Positions 28,209 to 41,100 of a stretch of 64,000 bases of DNA are shown here, piece after piece. Below the pieces are notes generated by a model. It was not told where the DNA came from. It did not search any database and was given only the letters and a program-made list of their open reading frames with translations. Position 1 is the first letter of the stretch. Each line of letters begins with the position of its first letter. Source of the stretch: Phalacrocorax aristotelis. Its lineage: Eukaryota > Chordata > Aves > Suliformes > Phalacrocoracidae. The position numbers and the translations under genes were made by a program. The DNA lies in contig NC_134280.1 in assembly GCF_949628215.1 (NCBI RefSeq), positions 51,052,621 to 51,116,620 on the forward strand. The letters are read 5' to 3'.

Positions 28209-28214
28209 TTTATT
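28209..28214 (-). terminator. PIDD1: Candidate polyadenylation signal of PIDD1
   Basis: AATAAA on the minus strand is the first canonical signal I see downstream of the PIDD1 stop codon, about 680 bases beyond it. If used, it gives a 3' UTR of roughly 0.7 kb. Use of a non-canonical signal nearer the stop cannot be excluded. Confidence 0.35.
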
Positions 28215-28892
28215 TGTTCCAAAATAGCTTTTGGAGCAAAACCAAAAAAAAAGAGAGCAATTTTGCTAGAAATTATTTTCTTCTCTTTTCCCAATGAATA
28301 CTGAGGTTTTGGGTTGGGCTTGAGGGGACTGGAAGAGATTTGGCAGAAAATAGAAAACATTTTCATGGGGAATACAGTTCACATTTTTACGTGAGCAAAA
28401 CACATCGTTAACAGAAATAGCTGACCAGTTCCCATCACACCACAGGCCTTCATAACATTACTGGGCCTCCACTTTCACATCAAGCACTGGAGCACAAACA
28501 GACCTAAATGCTCACACCCAGTGTTTCCACCAGAACACAGTTTCAGGAATAAGTTATAAATAAATATACATCATATGAGTGTTAATTCATTACAGGATAC
28601 TTGACCCATTACTCAACTGACAGACACTTCAGTCTCTGAATTTCTCCATGTTTCTTAAATCTAAAGCTAAGGTCAAGAAGTGGAAGTGCAGAAGTGTCTC
28701 ATAAATGCACTGCCGGCGATTGGCAGAAGTGCCATGTGAGTATAGACCCAAGAGAGCTCAGTAGTCTGCTCACAAGTAAATCAATGTCCAGCTCCTCAGG
28801 AAGACAGCAGTCCTTGAGGTGGAAGCAGCCCCAAGATGTCACTCAGGTATGCAGAGGGACCCCATTCAAAACACAGTTCTTCCTGCTAGGTG

Positions 28893-29130
28893 CTACATCA
28901 TAGCTATTGCAGAGTCCTCAGTGCTTCTCTCCTGCTCCAAGCCCACCCGGCGGATGGAATCCCTGTATTTCTGCCGTCCCAGCTCAATGATGGTTTCAAC
29001 CTCATCAGCAATGTCCTGGCGGCCACTGTCTTTCATGGCTGTAATCAGCTTGTTCACACAGTCAGGATCCTCCAAGTTTTGCTGAGCCCATGAGAAAAGC
29101 ATGTCCAGGATCTGCTTATCAAGGTCCTCT
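28893..29130 (-). CDS. PIDD1: PIDD1 coding exon 15 (death domain, second half, and stop)
   Basis: It encodes EDLDKQILDMLFSWAQQN, then CVNKLITAMKDSGRQDIADE and ELGRQKYRDSIRRVGLEQE, and the stop codon at 28893-28895. The LFSWA and GRxKYxDSIRRxGL blocks match human. The tail after the death domain is short, as in other PIDD1 proteins. The acceptor is TTCTTTAG. Confidence 0.95.
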
Positions 29131-32100
29131 CTAAAGAAAGGGGGAAGCACAGAAGTAACTAACACACTCTCCTGACAGGCAACCCAAAGAGTCCTAGCCC
29201 ATGACTGAAGCCCCAACAAAGCCATCCAGAAACACAAAGCACTTGGTGGGCCTGCCTCTTCCTCACCCATCATACAGGAGTTGCAGTTCCGGCACTAAAA
29301 TCTCTCCAGAAATTTTTTTCCTAATGGAAATATCAAATGAAAGCATTCTGCTTTTGAATGTAAATTCCCCTCAGGAACAGTAGCTTGGTCATAATAAGTC
29401 TCATTCGCTCCTATTGCTCTGGCTTTTTGGTCAGACTGCATGTCCCATGATGTACCACAAGCTCTTTTTGAATAAAGATGATATTCACAATTAATGCTGT
29501 AGACCACTGCTCATTGTCAGAGATGGAGTCTGGCCAGGAATCCAGATCACAGAACAAAACAGGAATGTGATTCATCTGAACTACAAAAGCTCATCAGGTT
29601 TGTTATTTCCCAATTTTGTTTTTCAAACATAAAGCTTTGTTTTATAAAGGCAAGAGAAAATAATCAGTTTTCCATAAAAAAGGTAATGTTTTGAGAAAAA
29701 CCATGAGTCAACCCATCTTTTATGCAATGAAGCAATACCAGTGAGAAAATTTTCAACCAGCAAGCATTAATTTACACTATTACACTGCAGATAGATAGAT
29801 AGATGGATATAATGCATCACTGTCAATGTGTCCTACCTTACCTGTTATTGTATCCTATGCGCTCAATCTGCTGATAGGTCAAGCCCAGGTTCAGTCCGAT
29901 GGTCTGCCAGTCAGCTCCCACACGCCTGGCAATGCTCAGCAGGTTGGCCTGTGTCAAGTAGCCAGTCTCGGCATTGCCCAGGTTCAAGGGAGAGAAGGAG
30001 AAGCCATTCAGGGGACTGGGGTTCTCACCCCAGCGGGGTTTCAGTTGCTGTGTCACAGAGAAGAAAAAGAGAGAGAGAACGTGCTAAACAAACCATTTTT
30101 GTAGAGCATAGTGTCTGGCCATTCAGTCTCCACACTGAAATTTCCTTCTTCCTGCTGGGGAGGAAGGAAGATCTTGGGGCTCAAGGGTCAGGCTGTAAGA
30201 AGCAAGGAGCACTCACGCTGGCAATGACCAGCAAGGCTCACTGCCCCTGAAAAATATCAAATCATAGTGTTCACAGTCATAGCTCACTCTGGAAATCTCC
30301 TTTCTTGTCTTTACAGAGCACTTTTCAATGAACCAGCTCCCCAAAGCATATTTGCCTCAGCAGTAAGACAGCACTTAGTCTAGATTTGTAGTTGAGGCTG
30401 CCTGTGTCAGAAAGGGATGTGAGATCATGGCACATGATCTGAAGGGAAGCATTCAGCCTACAAAGGTATTTATTGTTTTAAGCTTCTCAAAAATCAATTA
30501 AATTCCATAAGAAAAAGTTGCATTTCTCACTGTAACATACAGTCTAGTCTTTAACAGCCTAGGCTGTAAGGAAGACTTCTGGCTCACACTAGAACACTTA
30601 TACTCAAGGCCTGTATTCAAATCCAGCCTACCTCATCCTAGACCTTTCTTTTTTCCTGCTGTGTGAGCTGTGTGACTAAGAAATGTATAAACAAAACAGG
30701 CATCTCCCTTAATTACAGAAAGCTTGCTCCTGTTCTACATCCCTCATTCATTCAAAGGATCCAGCCTCTATGACCACCCATCTAACAAGCCTGTGCTTGA
30801 CAGGCGAGGTGAGCAGGAGAGATGGAGACCCCTCCCAGCTATTCATGTTTGTCTTTTCAGAAGAGCTCATGGGAGTGGGAAATCTCCACCACGACATGGT
30901 TGGGCAGCCATTTCTGGCAGTCATTCATTGCATCTGTTCTCATGGAGGAAGACAAAAATCAGTGGAGCAGGAAGGCTGTGCTATTACCCCACCTAGATGA
31001 ATTTTTCTGTAGGAGACAAAACAACTCACAGGCAGTTTGATGGGCAGAGTAGCGAGCCACAGGGAGTCTGGTCCTTTCCTCCTCCTACTGGCATCTTCAG
31101 GGATGCTCTCAGGAACTGCCCCTCGGTAGAAAGAGACCTTTGCAAACAGAAAGCGTGCAGTGAAGCTCAGATTCCAGCACAGTGGCCAAGCCTGTTTGCG
31201 CCATGTGTTTTCTTTTTGGGAAAGAATGAATTTAGCATTTCTCACCTATCCTCAGTCTATAAATATGGCCTGCCAACTAAGTGCAACTGGGAGGAGTACT
31301 GCTGTTCTGCCATAAAGGCTGGACTCACTGCCAACACCCCAAGAGCTAATGGCAGCATTGTAAGTCAGAGAGCTACGTGATGAGTGGTCCTTCCAGACTA
31401 CTCTGCTTGTTTATTCAGGGTTTAGCCAGTGAAATGCAAAGCCAAGGGAAAGACAGGAAGAAAAGAGTCATGCCCAGTGTTCAGAGATTATTTGAGGGGC
31501 ATTGTAAAAGCAATGATGATGATGAAGGAGGAAACAAAAAGTCCGTGTAGCTGGTTGCTCACCTGGCCTTTTACAGCTTGGTCTTTTCTGTCTACAGGGG
31601 AGGTCACATAGATTTCCTTCATGTTCTTCAAGTGTGAGTAAAAAATAAACGAGAGACGTCCATCCACACAGTCAGGGCGATCTGTGCAGAGAAGCAGCAA
31701 ACACTCAACTTGTGCAGAAAAGTGTGCAGCTTTTCAAGCCTGGCCAACAGCCCATCATCCACTAGCAGCCTCCATGCTACTATCTCCCTCTTCTACTCAT
31801 GCCTGAAGGAACTGTAACCCCCTGTCCCGCTTCCTTCCTTGGTGAGACGAGAAAGCAGAAAACATTGGCTGTGGAGAAAGTAGGTCCTACAGGTGAAAAA
31901 GGAGAATGGCCACAAGGTGGAGATCAAGTTCAAGAACGGAAGGCAAGGCAGGACAAGACATTCAGATGGAGTCAAGTCAAGTCCATCCTTGGCACTTCCC
32001 TCACATCCTTGGCCCATTCTACACCTTGGAGGGTAGAATCAGCTGCAACAGCATCCTGTAATGCTCAAAAATAGGTCACCTGTCTCTTTGCCATTCCTGC

Positions 32101-35100
32101 AGAGAGTGCAAAAATAGGAATAGAGCTAAAGGGAAAAAAGTATAATCAGGTACAACATTCATATATGTAATTATCTAGAAAGAGTCCAGCGTAAATCAGG
32201 ACAGAGGGACAGACTCTAGCCTCATGAACTCCACTCAAAGACCAGTGCACTTTATTGTTCTTCATAGAGTTGCACTTAATTTACGCCATTGAAACTGAGC
32301 TGTACGTTCAGGTTTTGCAAAAGATGGCTCAGTTTGCAGCTGTAACAGGTCCAGACACATTGGACCCTAAAACACCATCTTGAGTTTTGGTCCTGCTCCC
32401 TCTTTCCTTCTCTTCTAATGGCTCCATTAGGGGGAATTCTTTGCTCTGGATTATTTCAGAAATACCTTCTCCAAAAAAATATCTTTATATGTGTTCTCTC
32501 AGAAATGGGCAACATTAATTAGATCACTGTGGCCATTCCAGTGTCTTGTCTAAGATGCCAGGAAAAGGGCATAGCTGGCTGCAGAAGCAGGTCAGTCATA
32601 AAATAAACATACATGGCTATTGCCCTCTGCAGGCTAGAACAGCATAAGAGGAAATGAAAGCCTGCAAACAACACTTCCATAGGGAAAAGTAAACAGAAAA
32701 GTTGGGTGACCAGAGAATGTGACAAGTTCAACATCCATGGGCTGCCTGCTGTGAGTAGTGGGCAAGATGGAGACAGAGAGGGATGCCATGGAGGAGTACA
32801 GCACCCAGCAGAAACACACCTAGGGCTAGAGAAGCAACACAGTTCAGAGCAGAAAGGAGCCCAGTACTATCATACCCATATCGATGCTGATGCCTCGCTC
32901 AAAAGCTGCAAAAAATTGCTCTCCTTCAAACATCTCCACCATGTCAGAAGGCTCAGGTCCTCGATAGCGGTCCTGCAGCTTCTTCAGCACTGGGTCAACC
33001 TGACAAGGATGACAACACAGGACCCCGTGTTTGGTCTGAAGCACATCTGTCCCCTGACCCCTCTCCCTACACTCATGATGTTCCTTTCACTCACCTTCCA
33101 ACAGGGAAAGTCCATTTTACATGGAAAGGATGTAAACAAATGAACAAACACCTACCCCCTACTATCCCAGGTACCTTCACTACAGACAAGGAAGTGGTGC
33201 TCTGAATTCTGTGGCTTCCCTATTTCTCTTCTCAATTAAAAAGCAGAAAAGCCTATATGGACTAACAAAGATAGGCCATCCCACAGCTGGCATTAAAAAA
33301 GCATTTTCATCAATGTCTCTTTGTAACAGGTCAGAAACCTTCAAAGACAGGGAGGGATTTACTTGCTACTTTATCCTGCTCACAGTACGCCATTAAAATA
33401 CATTTTCTCTGCAAAAAGCCACAAAAAAGTTACAATAGCACACAGCTGAGGACACCAGAAAGCTCATTTTGGCTTTGCAGCCTGTGATCACACTGTCAGA
33501 CCCGGGGTCTCAGAGCCAGTGCAAATGTCAGCCTAGAGTCAAGGTGTCTATTTTTCTTTCTGTTTGTAACAGCAAATCTTCCCTCTCACCCCATGACCAT
33601 CCCTGGCAGGAATACAGACACCTCCGATCTCACTGTGAGTGCCATTGCTACCTCCTCTGGAAACAATTTTAGTCCAGAAAACCAAGATATAAAGAATCCT
33701 TACAGAAGTTTATGCCCATGGGTCATTTCAATACAGAACAAATAAAGAAAAAAAGGAGCAACTGACCAGAGGATTACGCAGTGAGTTGGATACGCAGCCC
33801 AGTTCTGACAGTCTGATGAAGTAACCCTGACCTCACTGTGCTGCACTGCCTGTCAAGGTACACGCTCTACAAACACAGATGCACACTCACTTTGCTAACA
33901 TCTGAAGCAACACTGCTGAGGGCTGACACCCCTAGCGCAGAGGCAGCAGAAGAGAATGCATGAGTGCCTCCCTTCTCCTTCCCATCTCCTTCTGTACAAA
34001 GTCAGCCAGATTAGCTCAAACTAACATCAGAAACTAACCTGATGTTGCAGATGAGCAGATTAAGGAGGGCTCATATGTTTTGTTCTACTGCTTGAACTGT
34101 AAACAGCAAGGAACACCAGGAAGAGTACCATTTCTAACCACTCCAGCTGAAATCAAAGCAATGCTTCTGCCCACACTACTAGCCCATGTCAGACAAGTGA
34201 CATGTTAACATTAATATCTCTGACTGAAGTTTAAGCCAATATGTTTTGCCTCATATTTGCTGGACGCTAACAGCATGCACATGGCCAGTTACAGTGGATC
34301 AGCTGATTTTAGCAGTCCAGTCCTCAAGGTTCACAGGGAAGGAAATCACTGCATGGCATCCAGCACTGCACAGAATGAGTTTTCCTTCTTCCCCCAGCTC
34401 CCAGTGAGCCGGTATCACACTACCAACACAGTGTGGTGACAGCATACCCCAGCCACAACCCTAGGGCAGTGAACAGGACCATTTAGTGCACTGCTGCCCT
34501 TACATCCTACAAATGGAGCCCCAGGAAGCTCAGGAGCAATGCAATGCAACCCAAATCAGACCTTGTGCTTGGGGACACACTGTAGCAGGACTTGCTCGGG
34601 GTCCTTCTTCCTCTGCAGAGCAATGAAGTTCACCTGGTACATACGCAGCCGCTCATAGACTTTCTTGGCAATACCTCCAATGTAGGTCTTGGTGGTGTAC
34701 CACAGCCAGTACCTGGCAGACAAAGAATTAAGAAGGAGGGATCCTGCCTAGGAAGAGAAGCCAGTGTGACACCCATGCGACTGTAAAAAGTGATGGATAG
34801 AGACAACGTGCTAAGCTGGGCCTGACTTGCAAAGGGAAAAGGGAACAGGTAGGGTTAATGGCATGACCCTTGGTCAGAGTGTGGGAAAAGCAAGGCAGAG
34901 GAACATCCCATCCTTTCCTCAGGACTAATCCTGCACTTACCAAGAGAAGTGGGTGACTTCAAACACTGCATAAAGATGAGTGAATTCCAGCACCACCTGA
35001 CCAGTGATGTCATCCCAGGTTTGGCCCTCCAGGTCACCATGGAGAAGATGCAGTCTTGACCGATCCAAATTTAGCCCTAAGGACAATAACGATTAAGAGA

Positions 35101-38100
35101 TGCTATATGCTACAGAAGCCTTTATTCACAGCTTTGCAAACTTAGCCACAGTTTTGGGTGATTCACTTTTTAAAAGCACCAAATTAAGGCCTTCTCTTCA
35201 GCATCCAGGACTGAACTTTGGTCAAAGAAGAGCAGCACTAAAAGGAGGAAGCTGCCCCAATGCTTCCAGGATATTCTGGTAGAAAATGCAGACTTAAACT
35301 GATAGTGTGCTGATTTCCACTAGCAGATTCATTAGACAATTCCCATTACCAATATTGAGCATTATTAATTAAGTTCTATCTCTTTCTAAAGGTACATCCC
35401 ACAGACTTTTCAATCCTGATGAACTCCAGACATACAAATATCAGGCAGTGTTACAATGAAAGTCAAGCTGCACCCAAAAAGATTTTACTTCTTCACAAGA
35501 AAACCAGGAAAGGTCAAAGAAAATAGGGATTAGTAAACACAGGATACTCAGCATGCAAACAGAGGAATTCCTGGAAAGGCTGAGGCTGTTTGTAGCAGTG
35601 TTCAGAGTGGGAGATGGCTCAGTGTATGATCGTACCCTTTTAACTGCAGTGGCTCAGCACCCAATTCATGAACAAGGAAGTAAGAAAGAAGGCAGACCCC
35701 TGGAAGCAGCATCTTTATTACCCGTTTCAAGCTATTCCCAATCACAAATGAAAAGCCTTTTACAAAACATCTCCTCAGCTGGCAGGAGTGCCTCTCCAAC
35801 CATCATACCAAGCCCAGCAGTCTAAATACACATGCAGTTTGGCAGAGAAATCCATTTCCCAAGGCCATTCTCCCAGCTTGCGCTGCTGGTCTGTGAAGCC
35901 CAGCGCTGGTGTGCTGGACCTGAACTACCTTCAGCTCCCACCACCCTGCACTACCACTCACTTAGCAGACACACCTTGCTGTTCCTGCAGGAAAAGCAGC
36001 AAGCTTTATGATTAACAGGAGAGGCAAACAAAATTCCCAGCTTGCCTTCATGGTTTTCCACATATGGCATTTCTCTTTGCCAATTTTGGGAATTAACTGA
36101 CCTGTGACCCCAGGTGGGAGGGGCAGCTGAATTCTCACTGGCCTGAGAAAATCCACCAGGGAGTCCTGGGAGAGGCAGAGCAGGGGACTGGCTCTGCACC
36201 CTGCATTGGCTGTGATTTCCTTTATCTCTTCTGCAGAGACTGGCAGCACCTGGACGTGGAAGACAGCATGGTGAGCAGAGTCGTCAGGCACCCAAATTCC
36301 CACATTGCTCACTCAGTTGCCCCGGCACCCAGCAGGCAGATGCTGCTTTTTGCTCAGGGCCCTGTGAGAAATGGAAGCACAGTGAACTTTGGCTCAAGTC
36401 TGCTCTATGCTGGTGTCAACCTGGAAAGCTGGGACAGACCAAGGTATTCCAATAGCATTTAGCACTATCTAGCAACTCTACAGAACAATTAATTTTAGTG
36501 GGGTATCTTTAGAATTAGATCCACAAAAATAATCCCCCCCATTCTCATTCACTGAGCTGCTCTGCCAGGCTCAGTATGTTTTGCAAGAGAACAAGAGGCA
36601 AAATCTCCTTGAGTTCCCTTCACAGTAGCTCCCTGCTGATCTGCCAGAGGGAGCACTGGCAGAGCTGCGAGGAGATCCCTTTCCCACGCAGGGCAGCTTG
36701 GAGCACAGTCTGTTTTCCAGGCAGGGATGCTAAGACAGAAGGTGATCTGAGATGGGTCAGCCCATGAAGCATCCATGTCAGAAACAAATTACCCTAGGGT
36801 GGACATCTCACCTTCAGCTCTCCTACTTAGCATGGGACAACAGCTGCACAAGCTTTTTTTTTAAAGCATGCATACCTGCAGCTTGACACTGCGAGTCTCT
36901 TCAGTGACTCCAGGAGGAAAGGTCACTTTGATGTTTGGATCCACACTGGAAAAGAGCAATGTCCCCTCTGTTGGTACTTTGCATTCATTTTGCACAAGTC
37001 GAGACACAACGAGGAACCAAGAGAAGTGAAGGACACTACAGTGAGCCACATGCTTCTGTAACAGAAGACAGGGAAGAGAAAACTTGCAGGTGTGTAACAT
37101 AATACAAAAAAGGCAGGAAAATAAGTGCCAGTAACAGCTGAGCAGATGAAAGCACTAGAACAGGGATGAAGCATGGCAGGCTGCAACTCATTACCTTCAG
37201 GAGAGACACTGCCATGTGAGAGGAAACCTGGAGCTGAAATCCACTACATTTTATAGCAGTTGGTCAGAACACAGCTCATCAGGTGTTTCAAATAGGCTCA
37301 CTCTTGTCTGGGCAAAACCAAAGCGGGGAACAGGAACGATGTGTGTCACTGGTCATTCCAATCTGCTTACCTTTGGTTTTCTCTTCTGCTCCACTCTTGT
37401 TCTCAGATCACTCCAGCTCTGCCCACTGAAGGTCCGAACTACCACCTCACGCTGGTGAAGGGTTTGAGGGGAGGCATATGGCATCCAGATCTGCACCTCC
37501 TGGCAAAAAAGCATTCCCGTGAGACACCAATAGAAAGGATAAAACCAAGCCTAGCTCTGCTCTGTGGCTTCCAGTGTAGACAAGAAGGGGGAGGGTGAAG
37601 CATGGTCTGTATGCAGGGGGTGGAGGAAGAGATAGGATCCTGCTCTGTCATGCAGCCTCCAGGGAGGTGACAGATGTCAGGTCCACTATGGGGTAGCTGT
37701 CTCAAAAGTCCCAGAAGACTCTCTCAGAAGACTCGGCCAAGCTACTGCAGAGGCAGATTGATCAGAAGGTGGCCTGGATGCGTCCTCACCTGCTGGAATT
37801 TGACCCCATGAGGCTGCAGCTCCAGGACTCTACTTAGCAGGACATCGTGGTGTCTCAGCTTTACCCACTGAGGGTCTGGTGCGAGGGTTCGGAAGTAGAT
37901 CCGCAGAGGGTCAGAGGCAGCCCCCGGTGGAAAGCAGAAATGGATGCCACAGGCCAGGACCACTTTGCAGCCTTCAGAGGTGACAGTAAAGCTTCCAGAA
38001 GAAACACATGAATGTATGACACTGTGAAATGACTTCAGCCCTCCAAAAATCAACAGAAGAATCTCCTACCTGTTGTTTCACTGGCCTACTGAAGCCATAA

Positions 38101-41100
38101 GCTCACGTGCTTATATACACACATGCAATACCCACCATGCACCAATCTTGTTTGGGGCCTTTTTACACCACTGTAATATATGTTCTTAATAACGGAGGCT
38201 TACCTGCCCTCTCCTGAAGCAAGGAAGAGTCTTTGGAGCCCTATGGCACTGGATTTATCTGCGGCAATAAGAAGGTTTAGGTAAGAGGAGGAGGCAGAAG
38301 TTACTTAAATCAGGGTAGACAAGAAAGACTGAATCTGCGTTTCAGTTTCAGCTTAATGCTAATCTGACAGAAGTCGCTAACAGAACACTGCTCACACTGC
38401 AGCAGGCTTCAGAACAAGCAGCAGCAGGAGGACAGGAAGAGGCCTAGAGGTCCCAAGATGCACTGGAAACGCTGACTCTTCCCCAGGAAAACTCAGAAGC
38501 AGGGGGAATTAGAAAATATTTCAGTCTACCACCCCTGCAGCTATCAGGGCCATGTTTGATTGCCTGGGGCCACCCCTGCGAATCAGTGCTTGCCCTGGTG
38601 AACGTGAGCACCATTGGAAAACCCTGCTCAGATTCCTGTTCATCCACCACCTTCATCTTGGACAAAGAGCTGCTCCTCTGCAGCCTGGGAACCACAGGAA
38701 AGCAGGAGGTAACTGCACAGCATAATGACCTCTTATTGCTCTCTGAGCTTCTAGCATAAGCCACCACAGCCTTAGGGCCATGCAGCAAGTCCAACAACTG
38801 GTGCTCACCTCAGCTAAAAGGGCTGGACCCCTTTAGGGACCCTCTCCTGATCCGTTTCCCATTTTCACTTCCACTGTAAAACCTTTCCTAGCAAGCCCAA
38901 TTCCAGGGACCACTGAGCCCCTCAGACTGGACTTGGGCTCATAAAGCCAGAACTAGTACTGTCTGTATTCTTACAAACTAGCAATTATTCCAGACAAAGA
39001 AATACCAATCTGATTCCCCCCTGCTTGCTTCTCTAATCCACACCATGATGGGCTGAGAGAGGGAACAGCTGGGCAGAACCCACAGCAGCAGAAGCCTTGC
39101 AATTACCAGCCTGTGGGGATGGCTCAGTTTCTCCTAAGGGATTGCCTCGGAGGTGGACAAATGGTGAGGTCTGGATCTCAGGGGGGACGGCACGGAGGCA
39201 ATTGTTCTGCAGATCAAGTCTGGACAAGTTGGGCAGGCTGGCAAGCGAGGCAGGGACTGTCACCAGGAGATTGCTGTGGAGATGCAGCCGCCGCAGAGAC
39301 TTCAAATTGGCTGCAGGTTAGAACAAGAAGTAACCCCCCATCCATGCTGTAAATTGCATTGTATATCAGCTCTAACCCCCCAGCTGCTCTCCTTATCACG
39401 TGTACACACACACACAATAAGGAAAAAGCAGAAGAGCCCAACATCTCTTTAGCTCACAAAATAAAGGGGTCCAGGGAATTAGCTGAAAGGCAGCGCAGCC
39501 TCCTCCGTCCTCTGCTTTTTGGCACCCAGCTACGAGTATGGATGTAAGATGCTTCTGTAACAGCATCAGTGACAACCCTGGGCACAAAGTAATACAGGAC
39601 CCAAGAGCCAGGAATCTGGACAGCAGAAGTCAGAGCCCAGTTTGTGAACTGGTCTACACTGAACAGTGCGATTTCAAGCCCAAATGTGCATCCCATTAAA
39701 CCCCAGCTCTTCTGTTTCCAGTTCTCGCTGCTACCCAAAACCAGCCAGGCCAGATCCTCAGCTACTGTAAATTGTATTGAAATCTTAGCAGTCTTGCTGA
39801 TCCACAGAAGCAGAAAGCATGGTCCAGAGGGTTGTTAATGCTGAAAGGCACTGACTGAACCAAGCATGTTTCTTCTGGATAGCCCTTCCATGTGGCTCTA
39901 ATGTAACAGATGGTTTGTGCTAACAATTCTGGGGGCAGAGACCAAGGGCCTCAGGGGTCCTAGTCTGTACCAAAAGCTCAGCAAGCCCATGTCCTTCTTT
40001 TGCCCTAGAAAATACTTACCTAAGGAGTCTGGGATGCTCGATAAGCGATTCCCAGAGAGATCCAGCTCTGTGCAGTTGTGCAGATTCCCAACTTCTTCGG
40101 GGAGGAATTCCAAAGCATTTTCCGAGAGATCCAGGTCCTGCAGCACTGCCAGCTCCCCAATGCTCTGAGGTAAGTCCTTCAGCTGATTTTTCATAGCAGA
40201 GAAGAAAGTCAGTTTGCTCAGACAGCCGAAGTCCTCAGGAAGTGCCACCAGGCTGTTGTGGCTCACCAGGAGCACGCGGAGGCTGGGGAGGTGGAGGATG
40301 CAGCCAGGCAAGGTGGAGAGGCTGTTGAAGCTGAGATCTAGGTGGGTGAGACACCTCAGGTTCCCAACATCTGGTGGCAAGCTTGTCAGGAAGCCATGCT
40401 GACATGAACCAAACTTATCCCTGGAATGGCCACCTGGGTGTGGAGGGAAGTGGAGGAAGAGGTCAATATACTACAGGGACACCACACCAGCCTCTCATGA
40501 GACTCCTTATTACTGAGACCCAGACGATGGGGAGCTACTGATCACAATGAGCAGCACTGACTCCAAAGCACTCATGGAGAAGTGGGTTTTCTGCTCCTTG
40601 CCTCAGTTTCCTTATCAGTGAAAGGGATGTAATGGTGAAGACCTGTTATGAAATCAAGAGATGCCATAGTCAACCATAGAGGTCTGCTAAACACATCTGG
40701 AGTTAAAGCTCAGGAAGAGCCGGGCCACTCCACACATCTACCACCCTTCAGCCTACCACTCTCCTTCCCCACCTCTTCCCCACCAGCACCAGTGTCTGAT
40801 ACACAACACTTTATGGACAAAGGAGACATTCCTCGCCCTGCAGGCTTTGCCCATGCTGTTGAGGCCCTGCACAACAGCCCTGAGGACTCAGATCTGCCCT
40901 TGCAAGACTGGAGAGCAGACATGAGAAAAGCAGTGAAAACGTAGGAGGGGAAAAAAGCAGGTAATCCAGTACTGCGTAGGCCAGAGAGCACAGAGGAGGA
41001 AGGATACAAGTCCCCCACCCCAGTTTGTGACACTCAAACAGGAGAAGGGCTGTGCCCATGGAAAAAAGTCAATCAAACAAAAAGAAACTTCCCAAACTCT

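Noticed and set aside
40398-40400. Alternative acceptor of PIDD1 coding exon 2 (TCATGTCAG)
   Set aside because: It gives phase 0 after an exon ending in phase 1; the acceptor before 40433 restores the frame and adds the conserved GHSRDKFGSC block.
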